From the NCBI GenBank assembly GCA_030671905.1, contig DAOVHK010000046.1:1-10442 (forward strand): 10,442 bases of DNA, given 5' to 3'. Origin of the DNA: Clostridia bacterium. GTDB taxonomy: Bacteria; UBA6262; WVXT01. The notes under the pieces were generated by a model. The model was not told where the DNA came from. It worked only from the letters and a program-made list of their open reading frames with translations, and made no database searches. Made by a program: the position numbers and the translations under genes. Shown piece after piece: positions 1-6,431 of this stretch; position 1 is the stretch's first letter, and each line of letters begins with the position of its first letter.

Positions 1-692
1 CGAACTCCTATTCCTGCTCTTTTTGCATCGAAACTTCTTATCTCGTAAACATCAGGATAACGACTAAGATTTTTCACTTCTAATACCTTTCCAATCACTT
101 TTTTAATATCGTACGCTCCCCCTATTTTTACATTCTCCAGTACCATCTCATCTGGAAAAACAGCGAAGTCTAATTTCCCTGCAAACTCTTGAGACAAATC
201 CCTTTCCTTTTCAGAAATTTCCAGGAGAAGCCTACTCTTCAAACCTAAAGCAATGGGTAGATTCCCTTTGCCCACAGTGTGTGACCAGATGTAAGCTTGA
301 TATTTCTTGCCCAGATATTTCTTATTGCGGGGAATAGTAACAATTACATTAGTCATTGCATTTTTTGACGGCTCGACAGAAAAGTAGTCCTTTTCCATCT
401 CTATCCAGGAAGCATCGGGAATTGGCTCATACCCCTTCTTCAATTCGCTTTTAGATGGCACCAATACTTCCATTTTCAACTCAATGGAATTTTTACCCTT
501 ATTTCTCACCCGCAATTGCCGATTAACTTTCTGCCCAATTATATAGTTTTTTCCGATACTTAAGTTCCGGACAGTCACCTCAGTGAAAGAAGTCGATATT
601 CCTCCTGTATTACCATCTCTGGGAAGAGAAAGTAGCAGAATCAGAGATAAAATAAGAAGGTAAGCTCGCATCCCTATACCAGTTTTTCCCAT
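1..692 (-). CDS. Secreted Ig-like/beta-rich protein of unknown function, C-terminus cut by window edge
   Basis: An open frame runs from ATG at 692 to the left edge without a stop, giving about 230 residues of an incomplete protein. A GGAGGGG ribosome binding site precedes ATG 692, in the same layout as the kinase gene. A second in-frame ATG at 671 lacks a good site. The N-terminus (MGKTGIGMRAYLLILSLILL and on) is a signal peptide. The mature part looks beta-rich. Around residues 35-170 it has the pattern of an envelope Ig-like domain: a basic strand near 'QLRVRNKGKNSIELKMEVL', then 'YFSVEPSKNAMTNVIVTIP' and 'GKKYQAYIWS'. A second similar unit may start near residue 180 ('LDFAVFPDEM'). I do not recognise the family; DUF916-like or NEW3-like folds are possible. 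It starts 11 bases after the PorV-like stop codon, so the two are probably translated together. Confidence 0.75.
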   Translation of the reverse strand, partial: MGKTGIGMRAYLLILSLILLLSLPRDGNTGGISTSFTEVTVRNLSIGKNYIIGQKVNRQLRVRNKGKNSIELKMEVLVPSKSELKKGYEPIPDASWIEMEKDYFSVEPSKNAMTNVIVTIPRNKKYLGKKYQAYIWSHTVGKGNLPIALGLKSRLLLEISEKERDLSQEFAGKLDFAVFPDEMVLENVKIGGAYDIKKVIGKVLEVKNLSRYPDVYEIRSFDAKRAGIGV

Positions 693-703
693 TTCCCCTC
701 CAG

Positions 704-1879
704 CTACTCTTTAATTTTCATTCTCTCCTTTGCTCTCTCAATAAGTCTTAGCGATTGAGTATGATCCGGTTTCAATTGTAGAACCTTTTCAAATTCAGCA
801 ATAGCTGCTTCATATTCCCCTCTCTTGTAATGGTCGATTCCACGATAATAGTATCTCTTCATCTCCTCTGTCTTCTCTTCTTCACTTAAAGGTTTCGTTG
901 GAATACCTATTTCTGCTGGTGAGGGCCCCGGCGTTTCTGATATTATTTCCCTAAGTCCACCGAAACGTAATGTCACTGAGAAACGATGAGAACCGTAAGT
1001 CCCTCTGAGCCCAAAAAGGGGATAGATAAAAGCATAATCTATTTCCAATGAAGATACCTGGCAACTTCCTCCTAGAGAGAAACTCTTAAAGCCATCACTT
1101 CCTATATCTATCCCTCCACGAACTCCCATTGACTTACCTGAGAGCCACTTCTCCGCGCCAGCAGAAATGTTAAACTCCCTGTGTTTATAAACAGCATCTA
1201 AGGCGAAATTAATTAAATTAATTTTATCTCTGTAAGCAACACCTATTCTGACTCCCAGGGGAAGTTTATCTCTTTTATCTGCCAGATTCATATTTGGCTG
1301 AATGATATCTGTGATGGAAAGTCCAGAAAAGATATTGGCAGTAAGATTATATAAAAGCCCAATATCACTACTAAATCCTATCCTGGAATAACCTTTTTCC
1401 TGAAAAAGGGGGTCAGCCTTTGTGTATTGGTTATTATTATATCGTTTGTACAGTAATTTGAAGTTCAGCCCGGCAGAAAGCGAACTAAATAACTTATTGC
1501 CATAAGAGAAGATAAAGGTATCTTCTCGATAAAAACCCTTCAGCCCCAGACTCAGCCAGCCCACTCCTATTCCGCCCAATTTTTCCAGGGGATGAGCGTA
1601 GCCGATGAATGCATTCCCCAGGTTACTCCCATCGTCCAGTCCCCAGTAGAGTTTTCCATATCCGCTGGTGAATTCCATCTGGGTTAGTCTACTCAATCCT
1701 GCAGGATTATAATAGAGGGAATGGACATCGTCAACCAGAGCAACAAAGGCACTTCCCATTCCTATGGGTCGCGCTCCCACACCAATGTCCCCAAAATCCC
1801 CAAAAGAGACATTAGACCCAAGACTCAAGACTATAGTCACTAACCCTATCAAAATGACTCTTTTGTTTATCCACTCCAT
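704..1879 (-). CDS. PorV/PorQ-family outer-membrane beta-barrel protein with C-terminal TPR
   Basis: This is a 391-residue protein starting at ATG 1879. An in-frame GTG at 1903 lies inside a hairpin repeat and is unlikely to be the start. Residues 1-27 (MEWINKR, then a hydrophobic core ending near NVSFG) form a signal peptide. Residues of about 33-62 carry the PorV/PorQ/UPF0164 N-terminal signature: 'GARPIGMGSAFVALVDD' followed by 'YYNPAGL'. Alternating hydrophobic and polar strands follow to about residue 310, as in FadL-like barrels. A Pro-rich linker near residue 320 (TPGPSPAEIGIP) leads to a single TPR at about 345-387 (YKRGEYEAAIAEFEKVLQLK). Known relatives act in type IX secretion or are barrels of unknown cargo. 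The TPR would face the periplasm and could dock a partner. No other type IX genes are visible, so a secretion role is inference. Confidence 0.85.
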   Translation of the reverse strand: MEWINKRVILIGLVTIVLSLGSNVSFGDFGDIGVGARPIGMGSAFVALVDDVHSLYYNPAGLSRLTQMEFTSGYGKLYWGLDDGSNLGNAFIGYAHPLEKLGGIGVGWLSLGLKGFYREDTFIFSYGNKLFSSLSAGLNFKLLYKRYNNNQYTKADPLFQEKGYSRIGFSSDIGLLYNLTANIFSGLSITDIIQPNMNLADKRDKLPLGVRIGVAYRDKINLINFALDAVYKHREFNISAGAEKWLSGKSMGVRGGIDIGSDGFKSFSLGGSCQVSSLEIDYAFIYPLFGLRGTYGSHRFSVTLRFGGLREIISETPGPSPAEIGIPTKPLSEEEKTEEMKRYYYRGIDHYKRGEYEAAIAEFEKVLQLKPDHTQSLRLIERAKERMKIKE

Positions 1880-1890
1880 CTTTTTTCCCA

Positions 1891-1965
1891 ATTGGTCGGG
1901 CACCGTTTACGGTGCCATTTTATGAAGCAGCGCTGACGCTCTGCAGCTATCCCGATGAATCGGGA
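1891..1965. repeat. Intergenic block of three hairpin repeats
   Basis: Three hairpins fill the gap before the PorV-like gene. Positions 1899-1916 form GGCACCGT-TT-ACGGTGCC, a perfect 8-base-pair stem with the GGTCGG tail. Positions 1926-1944 resemble the hairpin at 9803-9821 with one stem mismatch. Positions 1950-1965 form TCCCGAT-GA-ATCGGGA, ending one base before the stop codon of the upstream Ig-like gene. No T-run follows any of them on the minus strand, so they are not standard terminators. A role in mRNA stability, or simple repeat spread, is possible. Confidence 0.8.
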
Positions 1966-2415
1966 CTATTTGGCAAGGACTATTGTGCCATTTATAGTTT
2001 GGCCTTCTACTTCTATCTGGTAGATATATATGCCACTAGGTACTATATTCCCACCCTCGTCTTTCCCATCCCAGGTGAACTTATCTTCCCCACCTCCAAC
2101 GATATCAAGCTGTCTTACCACCGACCCTTTGATATCATAAATCCAGCAAACTATACTGTTCTCATCAATATTTTCGTATTCGAAAGTTACCTGTTCATTA
2201 TTACCATCACCATTTGGGGTAAACACACGTGGACGTGGGTAACCCTCATCTAGCTTAAAACCTGAGGCAGAGATATTGAAAGCAAGCATTTCAGCATCCC
2301 CTTTTCCTCCAGCCGAAAGTAGAGCAAAATTAAAAACAAGAATAATACTAATCAAAAGTAGAGAGAACCCGAATCTCCTCTCCACCTTCCCCAATCTTTC
2401 TGTTCTGTAATTCAT
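1966..2415 (-). CDS. Small secreted protein with FlgD/CHU_C-type C-terminal Ig-like domain
   Basis: This is a 149-residue protein starting at ATG 2415 behind AAGGAGGGT. The N-terminus is basic (NYRTERLGKVERR) and is followed by a hydrophobic segment (FGFSLLLISIILVFNFALL) that ends in SAGG, which fits a signal peptide. Residues 60-149 match the FlgD Ig-like or gliding-motility C-terminal (CHU_C) pattern: 'RVFTPNGDGNN' near the start, 'WDGKDEGGNIVPSGIYIYQI' in the middle, and a final strand ending 'GTIVLAK'. Such domains usually sit at the end of large secreted or surface proteins as export or anchoring signals. Here the domain makes up almost the whole protein, with only about 25 mature residues before it, so it may act as a free module. 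Its neighbour is the PorV-like barrel, which makes an outer-membrane or surface role plausible. The substrate or partner is unknown. Confidence 0.8.
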   Translation of the reverse strand: MNYRTERLGKVERRFGFSLLLISIILVFNFALLSAGGKGDAEMLAFNISASGFKLDEGYPRPRVFTPNGDGNNEQVTFEYENIDENSIVCWIYDIKGSVVRQLDIVGGGEDKFTWDGKDEGGNIVPSGIYIYQIEVEGQTINGTIVLAK

Positions 2416-2478
2416 AATTTACCCTCCTTGCTCATAGTCAAGATTCTTATCCTTTGCCATCTTCTCAAAACCAGTCCC

Positions 2479-2551
2479 GTAGGGGATGACCGCAGTTTAT
2501 GCCGATCTTTCGGCATGTCATCCCTGGGCGGCCACAGCGGACCGCCCCTAC
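2479..2551. repeat. GTAGGGG/CCCCTAC-ended multi-hairpin element
   Basis: GTAGGGG at 2479-2485 pairs with CCCCTAC at 2545-2551. Between the ends lie nested stems: GGATGAC (2484-2490) with GTCATCC (2517-2523), enclosing ATGCCGA (2499-2505) with TCGGCAT (2510-2516). A further stem pairs GGGCGG (2526-2531) with CCGCCC (2542-2547). No coding frame or transposase is present. It resembles a small non-autonomous repeat and shares its ends with the element at 8233-8284. Confidence 0.8.
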
Positions 2552-2563
2552 ATTCACCAAGCT

Positions 2564-3688
2564 TTACCACTTCTTTCCTTCTTTTAAACCTTCTTTTATA
2601 AGTCGTTTTAACTGAGCTGGATCTATTGGTTCAATTAAGTAATCAAAGATTGCCTCTTTTGTCGACTCTTCGAGAGTCTCTAAATCGAGTGCACTGAATC
2701 GGCTCATCATAATCACACAGGTCTTTCTATTCATCTCCTTCAATTTTGTTGCCAATTCCAGACCACTCATATCTGACAACTCAAAGTCTATAAGCGCAAC
2801 ATTGAAGAAACTCTCTTCTGCTCTCTTTAGCGCTTCTGAACCATTATTGACTGGAATTATCTTGTATCCTTCTTCAGTCAATATATTTGAAATTGTTTCT
2901 TTGTGAGCTGGTTCCCCCTCAACCAAAAGGACTTTCACTCTCTGCCAGGAAGAACCGACTCCTTTCTTTCGCTCCTGGACCTCCTCGATTACCCTCAACA
3001 ACTTTTCCATATCCAGGAAAGGCTTATACAGACAGGTGTAAGCTCCCTTCTTTAGCGATTTTCCCGCGAGTCCCTCTGAAGAGTATCCGGTCATCATTAC
3101 TACGCCTATATCGGGTTTAATCTCTTTCACCACTTCCAGAACTTCCATCCCATCCATTCCTGGCATCCTTATATCTAAAAGTATGACATCGAAATCGCTT
3201 CTGCGAACAATATCGATTGCTTCATAGCCATCCTTAGCTACGAATGCCCTGTAGTTTCTGTCAACCAGAATATCCCTTAGAGTCTCACGATCTTCAACCC
3301 TGTCATCGACCACCAAAATTAGAGGCCTTTCCAAGATAGACTCAATAGTGGCCACAAGCTTTTTTACATTAAAAGGTTTATCGACCACAGCATCAACTCC
3401 AGATCCCATAGCCTCCTTTATCTCCTCCCTTACGCTTCCAGCAGTCATCATTATTATAGCTGCTGAGGGGTGAAGATTCTTTACTTCTTTGAAGCTCTCC
3501 ACACCACTTATCCCTGGCATTTTGAGGTCCATGAGAATGATATCGAAGTATTTCTTCCTTAAAAGTTCGAGCGCCTTATTTCCATCCTCCACCATAGTTA
3601 CATTATAGCCTTTACTCTCAAAAATGTCTCCTAAGGTTTCCAGAAGATCGATTTCATCATCTACAATGAGGATATTCGTCTTCTTCAT
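2564..3688 (-). CDS. Three-receiver (REC-REC-REC) response regulator without output domain
   Basis: This is a 374-residue cytoplasmic protein. I chose ATG 3688 because AAGGAGGAGG sits five bases upstream; an in-frame GTG at 3718 has no such site. REC1 spans about residues 4-120 with acidic pair DD, phospho-acceptor Asp54 (LMDLKMPG) and Lys104 (DKPF). REC2 spans about 123-240 with Asp172 (LLDIRMPG) and Lys222 (YKPF). REC3 spans about 251-370 with Asp301 (LIDFELSD). REC3 looks degenerate: its acidic pair reads VEGE instead of VDDD, and the conserved Lys is Glu353 (LIEP). There is no DNA-binding or enzymatic output. REC3 is closest in this window to REC3 of the diguanylate cyclase gene, sharing FFNV, DF and SGLELA-type motifs. 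Likely roles are relay, phosphate sink, scaffold or diguanylate cyclase partner; which one is not decided by sequence. Confidence 0.9.
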   Translation of the reverse strand: MKKTNILIVDDEIDLLETLGDIFESKGYNVTMVEDGNKALELLRKKYFDIILMDLKMPGISGVESFKEVKNLHPSAAIIMMTAGSVREEIKEAMGSGVDAVVDKPFNVKKLVATIESILERPLILVVDDRVEDRETLRDILVDRNYRAFVAKDGYEAIDIVRRSDFDVILLDIRMPGMDGMEVLEVVKEIKPDIGVVMMTGYSSEGLAGKSLKKGAYTCLYKPFLDMEKLLRVIEEVQERKKGVGSSWQRVKVLLVEGEPAHKETISNILTEEGYKIIPVNNGSEALKRAEESFFNVALIDFELSDMSGLELATKLKEMNRKTCVIMMSRFSALDLETLEESTKEAIFDYLIEPIDPAQLKRLIKEGLKEGKKW

Positions 3689-3693
3689 CCTTT

Positions 3694-3703
3694 CCTCCTC
3701 CTT
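3694..3703 (-). promoter_or_regulatory. Ribosome binding site that fixes the start of the three-receiver gene
   Basis: AAGGAGGAGG lies five bases before ATG 3688. It falls inside the longer frame that begins at GTG 3718, which argues against that upstream start. Confidence 0.8.
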
Positions 3704-3732
3704 GCATCGTTCTACCACAATTCAAAACTTTC

Positions 3733-3786
3733 CCTCCCTTTCGGGAAGACTCCAACACGATTTCAAATTAGAGGGATAAACCTCTA
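3733..3786. repeat. Two weak hairpins in the gap between receiver genes
   Basis: Positions 3733-3754 are a near copy (21 of 22 bases) of 9051-9072, a hairpin with a CTCCC-TTTC-GGGA core followed by GACTCCA. Positions 3769-3786 form TAGAGG with CCTCTA around a six-base loop and end in CTACA, possibly a decayed end of the TGTAGGGG-type element. No promoter could be assigned with confidence. Confidence 0.6.
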
Positions 3787-3799
3787 CATTACCTATTAA

Positions 3800-4552
3800 T
3801 TATTTTTGTTCCTTTTCTTTTATTTTTTTCTTTTCTTCTCGGTATTCCTCGATTATTCCGAACAATTTTTTCATATCGAAAGGTTTGTAAAGAAATGCAA
3901 GAGCACCCTCTCTCAGTGCCCTTCCCACAAATTCATCCATTGAATAAGCACTCATCATTATTACCCCTGTTTTTGGATTCATCTCCTTAATCCATTCCAA
4001 GGTCTTAATACCATCCATTCTGGGCATTTTTACATCGAGAAGTATGATATCAAAATTTGCCTTAGGAACCATATTTAATGCTTCATATCCATCCCCTGCG
4101 GTGACTACTCGATATCCTTTGTTAATCAGAATATCTTTTAACGTTTCCCTGTCTTCCAACAGGTCATCCACAACCATAATTAGGGTTTTTCCTAAAGCTC
4201 CCTCAATGGTGTGAAAGAGCTTCCTCATGTCAAAAGGTTTGTAGATAACTGCATAAGCTCCTTCCTCAATTGCCTGCCTCAACAATTCCTCTACTGAATA
4301 CCCGGTCATCATTATCACTACCGCAGAGGGACAAATCTTCTTTATTTCCCTGAATGTCTCTAAGCCGTTTATGCCTGGCATTTTAACATCCATAAGAATA
4401 ATATCGAAAAACTTCTTCTTTGCAAATTCTATAGCCTTATACCCATCCTCAGCCAGCGTAACAACATAACCTCTATCTTCAAAGATATCATCCAGAGTTC
4501 TCAAAGTTTCCACCTCATCATCCACAATTAACAGATTAACCTTCTCAGCCAT
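3800..4552 (-). CDS. Two-receiver (REC-REC) response regulator without output domain
   Basis: This is a 250-residue cytoplasmic protein. ATG 4552 is preceded by GGGAGGAAGG, with GGAGG eight bases upstream. A longer frame to 4615 runs through a hairpin repeat and is rejected. REC1 (about residues 4-120) has the acidic pair, phospho-acceptor Asp55 (LMDVKMPG) and Lys105 (YKPF). REC2 (about 123-238) has Asp173 (LLDVKMP) and Lys223 (YKPF). Both look able to accept phosphate. REC2 carries the EDRETLKDIL motif shared by all three multi-receiver proteins here. The protein ends in a short charged tail (EEKKKIKEKEQK) where the two paralogs have a third receiver. It could act as a phosphate sink, a relay intermediate, or a CheY-like binder to a motor or another protein. 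The kinase two genes upstream is the obvious candidate donor. Confidence 0.9.
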   Translation of the reverse strand: MAEKVNLLIVDDEVETLRTLDDIFEDRGYVVTLAEDGYKAIEFAKKKFFDIILMDVKMPGINGLETFREIKKICPSAVVIMMTGYSVEELLRQAIEEGAYAVIYKPFDMRKLFHTIEGALGKTLIMVVDDLLEDRETLKDILINKGYRVVTAGDGYEALNMVPKANFDIILLDVKMPRMDGIKTLEWIKEMNPKTGVIMMSAYSMDEFVGRALREGALAFLYKPFDMKKLFGIIEEYREEKKKIKEKEQK

Positions 4553-4556
4553 TTTT

Positions 4557-4566
4557 CCTTCCTCCC
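4557..4566 (-). promoter_or_regulatory. Ribosome binding site that fixes the start of the two-receiver gene
   Basis: GGGAGGAAGG ends four bases before ATG 4552 and lies within the longer frame opening at 4615. It supports the shorter protein, which starts directly at the first receiver strand (MAEKVNLLIVDDE). Confidence 0.8.
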
Positions 4567-4579
4567 TATTTATTTTTTC

Positions 4580-4710
4580 GTCACCCCGATATTTATCGGG
4601 GAAAGGGCGACCCACCCGATCTGGTCGGGCACTCTTTAGAGTGCCATTTTGGTTTTCGTCACCCTAAAGGGTGACCGACCTAATCTTGGTCGGACACCGT
4701 TTACGGTGCC
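4580..4710. repeat. Dense array of hairpin repeats between two regulator genes
   Basis: This is the longest gap in the window. It holds, in order: CCCCGAT/ATCGGGG (4584-4601); CCCGA/TCGGG (4615-4629); GGCACTCT-TT-AGAGTGCC (4628-4645); GTCACCCT-AA-AGGGTGAC (4658-4675); CCGACC/GGTCGG (4675-4693); and CACCGT-TT-ACGGTG (4695-4708). The third and last belong to the GGCAC family also seen at 1899 and 6402. None is followed by a T-run in the direction of transcription. Confidence 0.8.
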
Positions 4711-4717
4711 GGGACCG

Positions 4718-6376
4718 CTACATTCCGTAAGTCTCAATTCTATTTCCCCCCTGACTTTTCGCTTTATACATTGCTTCATCAGCATGTTTTATTAGAGCAT
4801 CGAAATCGCTTTTGAGATCGTATTGAGCAACACCTATACTTAAGGTCGTCTCATCGAACTTACCTTTCTCAAAAGCCTTTCTAATCCTCTCAGCTACTAT
4901 TGTTGCATCTTTTTGGGATGTTTCTGGCAGAACCACAGTAAATTCATCTCCCCCATAGCGAAATCCCCAATCAACTTCCCGGATTTCCTCGGAAACTATT
5001 CTTCCCACTTTTTCAAGGATTCTATTTCCAGCCAGATGACCACGGGTATCGTTATAGGCTTTGAAATGGTCCACATCAAACATCAATAAAGAAAGGGGAA
5101 GTTTGTAGCGTTTAGCCCTGGCTGTCATCTCTGAAAGTTTTTCGTAAAAATGTCTGCGATTATATATTCCTGTTAAATCATCAGTAATCGAGAGTTCCTC
5201 TAATCTCCTGTTTGCCCCTCTCAACTCGTCTTCCGCTTCCATCTTATCCCAGGTAAGTCTTTGCTCTCGCAGGGCACTCTTTATTGTCCACTTAAGTTGT
5301 CCAGGGTCACGTCCTCCACCCTTGACAACGAAACCATAAATCTCTTCTCTCATCTCAATAGCTTTCAATGCTGTTTCCAAAGAAGCATGTCCCGTAACCA
5401 ATATAATATAAGTGTTTTTGTCTATCGTCTTGATTTTCTTAGCTAATTCCAAACCAGTGATATCGGTCAGTCTGAAATCGACCAGAACCACATTGAAGAA
5501 CTTCTTTTTAACTTCCTCAATTGAAGCTGTTCCTGTTTCCACCTTGAAAACCTTATAACCATCATCCTCGAGGATATCAGCGACTGTCTCTCTATAATTT
5601 GCATCGTCATCCACTATTAATATCTCAACCTGTTCTTCTCTTCTGAATTTTTTACCCAAGTCACGAACTTTCTGGATAGCTTCTAACATTCTTTCCACAT
5701 CAATTGGCTTAAACAAACAGGTATAAGCTCCCTTTCTGAGAGAATCTTCTACGAATTCCTCCATAGAATAGGCAGTCATCATTATTATTCCTGCTTCCGG
5801 CCTAAATTCTTTAATCCTCTCCATGGTTTTGATGCCATTCATCCCGGGCATTTTTATATCTAAAAGAATTACATCGAAATTACCTTTTTCCACAAACCCC
5901 ACCGCTTCATACCCATCTTTTGCCAGGACGATCCTGTATCCTCTTCCACCCAATATATCCTTTAAAGTTTCCCGATCTTCTATTCTATCATCTACTATTA
6001 GAATTATAGGTTTTTTCAAAGCTTCTTCAACCATTTTTATGACTTTTTTAACATTAAACGGTTTATAAATAACAGTATAGGCACCTTCTTCTATAGATTT
6101 TTTCACCAATTCCTCTTTGCTGTCTGCGGTCATCATTATCACTGTAGCAGTGGGGATAATTCTCTTTACCTCTTTGTAAGTCTCCAAGCCGTTTATGCCT
6201 GGCATGCTTATGTCCATAAGAACAACGTCAAAATATCTCCTGCTTACTAATTTAATCGCTCTTTGTCCATTTTCTACCATAGCCACATTATATCCCTTGT
6301 CCTGAAAGACATCGCCTACTGTTTCCAATATGCTTATGTCATCGTCCACAATCAAGAGATTGACATTTTTAGCCAT
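4718..6376 (-). CDS. Three-receiver diguanylate cyclase (REC-REC-REC-GGDEF)
   Basis: This is a 552-residue cytoplasmic enzyme that should make cyclic di-GMP from two GTP. ATG 6376 follows AAGGAGG at six bases; an upstream GTG at 6406 lies at the edge of a hairpin repeat. REC1 (about residues 4-120) has Asp55 (LMDISMPG) and Lys105. REC2 (about 123-240) has Asp173 (LLDIKMPG) and Lys223. REC3 (about 250-370) has DDD, Asp300 (LVDFRLTD) and a Lys near 352 followed by Gly instead of Pro. A coiled-coil-like helix (about 375-398) leads to the GGDEF domain, which opens with ITDDLTGIYNRRHF. The active-site GGDEF is at 475-479, and the inhibitory RxxD (REVD) lies five residues before it, so both catalysis and product feedback look intact. 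It directly follows the kinase gene and is its most likely output. Confidence 0.95.
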   Translation of the reverse strand: MAKNVNLLIVDDDISILETVGDVFQDKGYNVAMVENGQRAIKLVSRRYFDVVLMDISMPGINGLETYKEVKRIIPTATVIMMTADSKEELVKKSIEEGAYTVIYKPFNVKKVIKMVEEALKKPIILIVDDRIEDRETLKDILGGRGYRIVLAKDGYEAVGFVEKGNFDVILLDIKMPGMNGIKTMERIKEFRPEAGIIMMTAYSMEEFVEDSLRKGAYTCLFKPIDVERMLEAIQKVRDLGKKFRREEQVEILIVDDDANYRETVADILEDDGYKVFKVETGTASIEEVKKKFFNVVLVDFRLTDITGLELAKKIKTIDKNTYIILVTGHASLETALKAIEMREEIYGFVVKGGGRDPGQLKWTIKSALREQRLTWDKMEAEDELRGANRRLEELSITDDLTGIYNRRHFYEKLSEMTARAKRYKLPLSLLMFDVDHFKAYNDTRGHLAGNRILEKVGRIVSEEIREVDWGFRYGGDEFTVVLPETSQKDATIVAERIRKAFEKGKFDETTLSIGVAQYDLKSDFDALIKHADEAMYKAKSQGGNRIETYGM

Positions 6377-6382
6377 TCCTTT

Positions 6383-6389
6383 CCTCCTT
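6383..6389 (-). promoter_or_regulatory. Ribosome binding site that fixes the start of the diguanylate cyclase gene
   Basis: AAGGAGG lies six bases before ATG 6376, between the hairpin at 6402-6419 and the start codon. The alternative GTG at 6406 lies in that hairpin and upstream of this site. Confidence 0.8.
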
Positions 6390-6394
6390 CTTAA

Positions 6395-6420
6395 GTGGTT
6401 GGGCACTGTTCACAGTGCCG
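6395..6420. repeat. Single GGCAC-family hairpin
   Basis: GGCACTGT (6402-6409) pairs perfectly with ACAGTGCC (6412-6419). The minus-strand tail reads CCAACCA, a one-base variant of CCGACCA seen next to the other copies. It fills most of the short gap between the kinase and the diguanylate cyclase gene. Confidence 0.8.
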
Positions 6421-6431
6421 TATTCCATTTC

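Noticed and set aside
704..2415. Calling a type IX secretion system
   Set aside because: Only a PorV/PorQ-family barrel and a CHU_C-like domain are present, and both occur in bacteria without the full system. Core components are not in view.
2416..2460. Promoter-like TTGACT and GATAAGAAT stretches upstream of the Ig-like gene
   Set aside because: Spacing between the possible -35 and -10 boxes is too short, and TTGACT lies too close to the start codon to be convincing.
4580..4710. Hairpins as intrinsic terminators
   Set aside because: None of the strong hairpins in any gap is followed by a T-run on the minus strand. Some have A-rich flanks instead.
4580..4710. CRISPR array
   Set aside because: The repeats are palindromic, unequal in length and irregularly spaced, with no constant repeat and unique-spacer pattern, and no cas gene is nearby.
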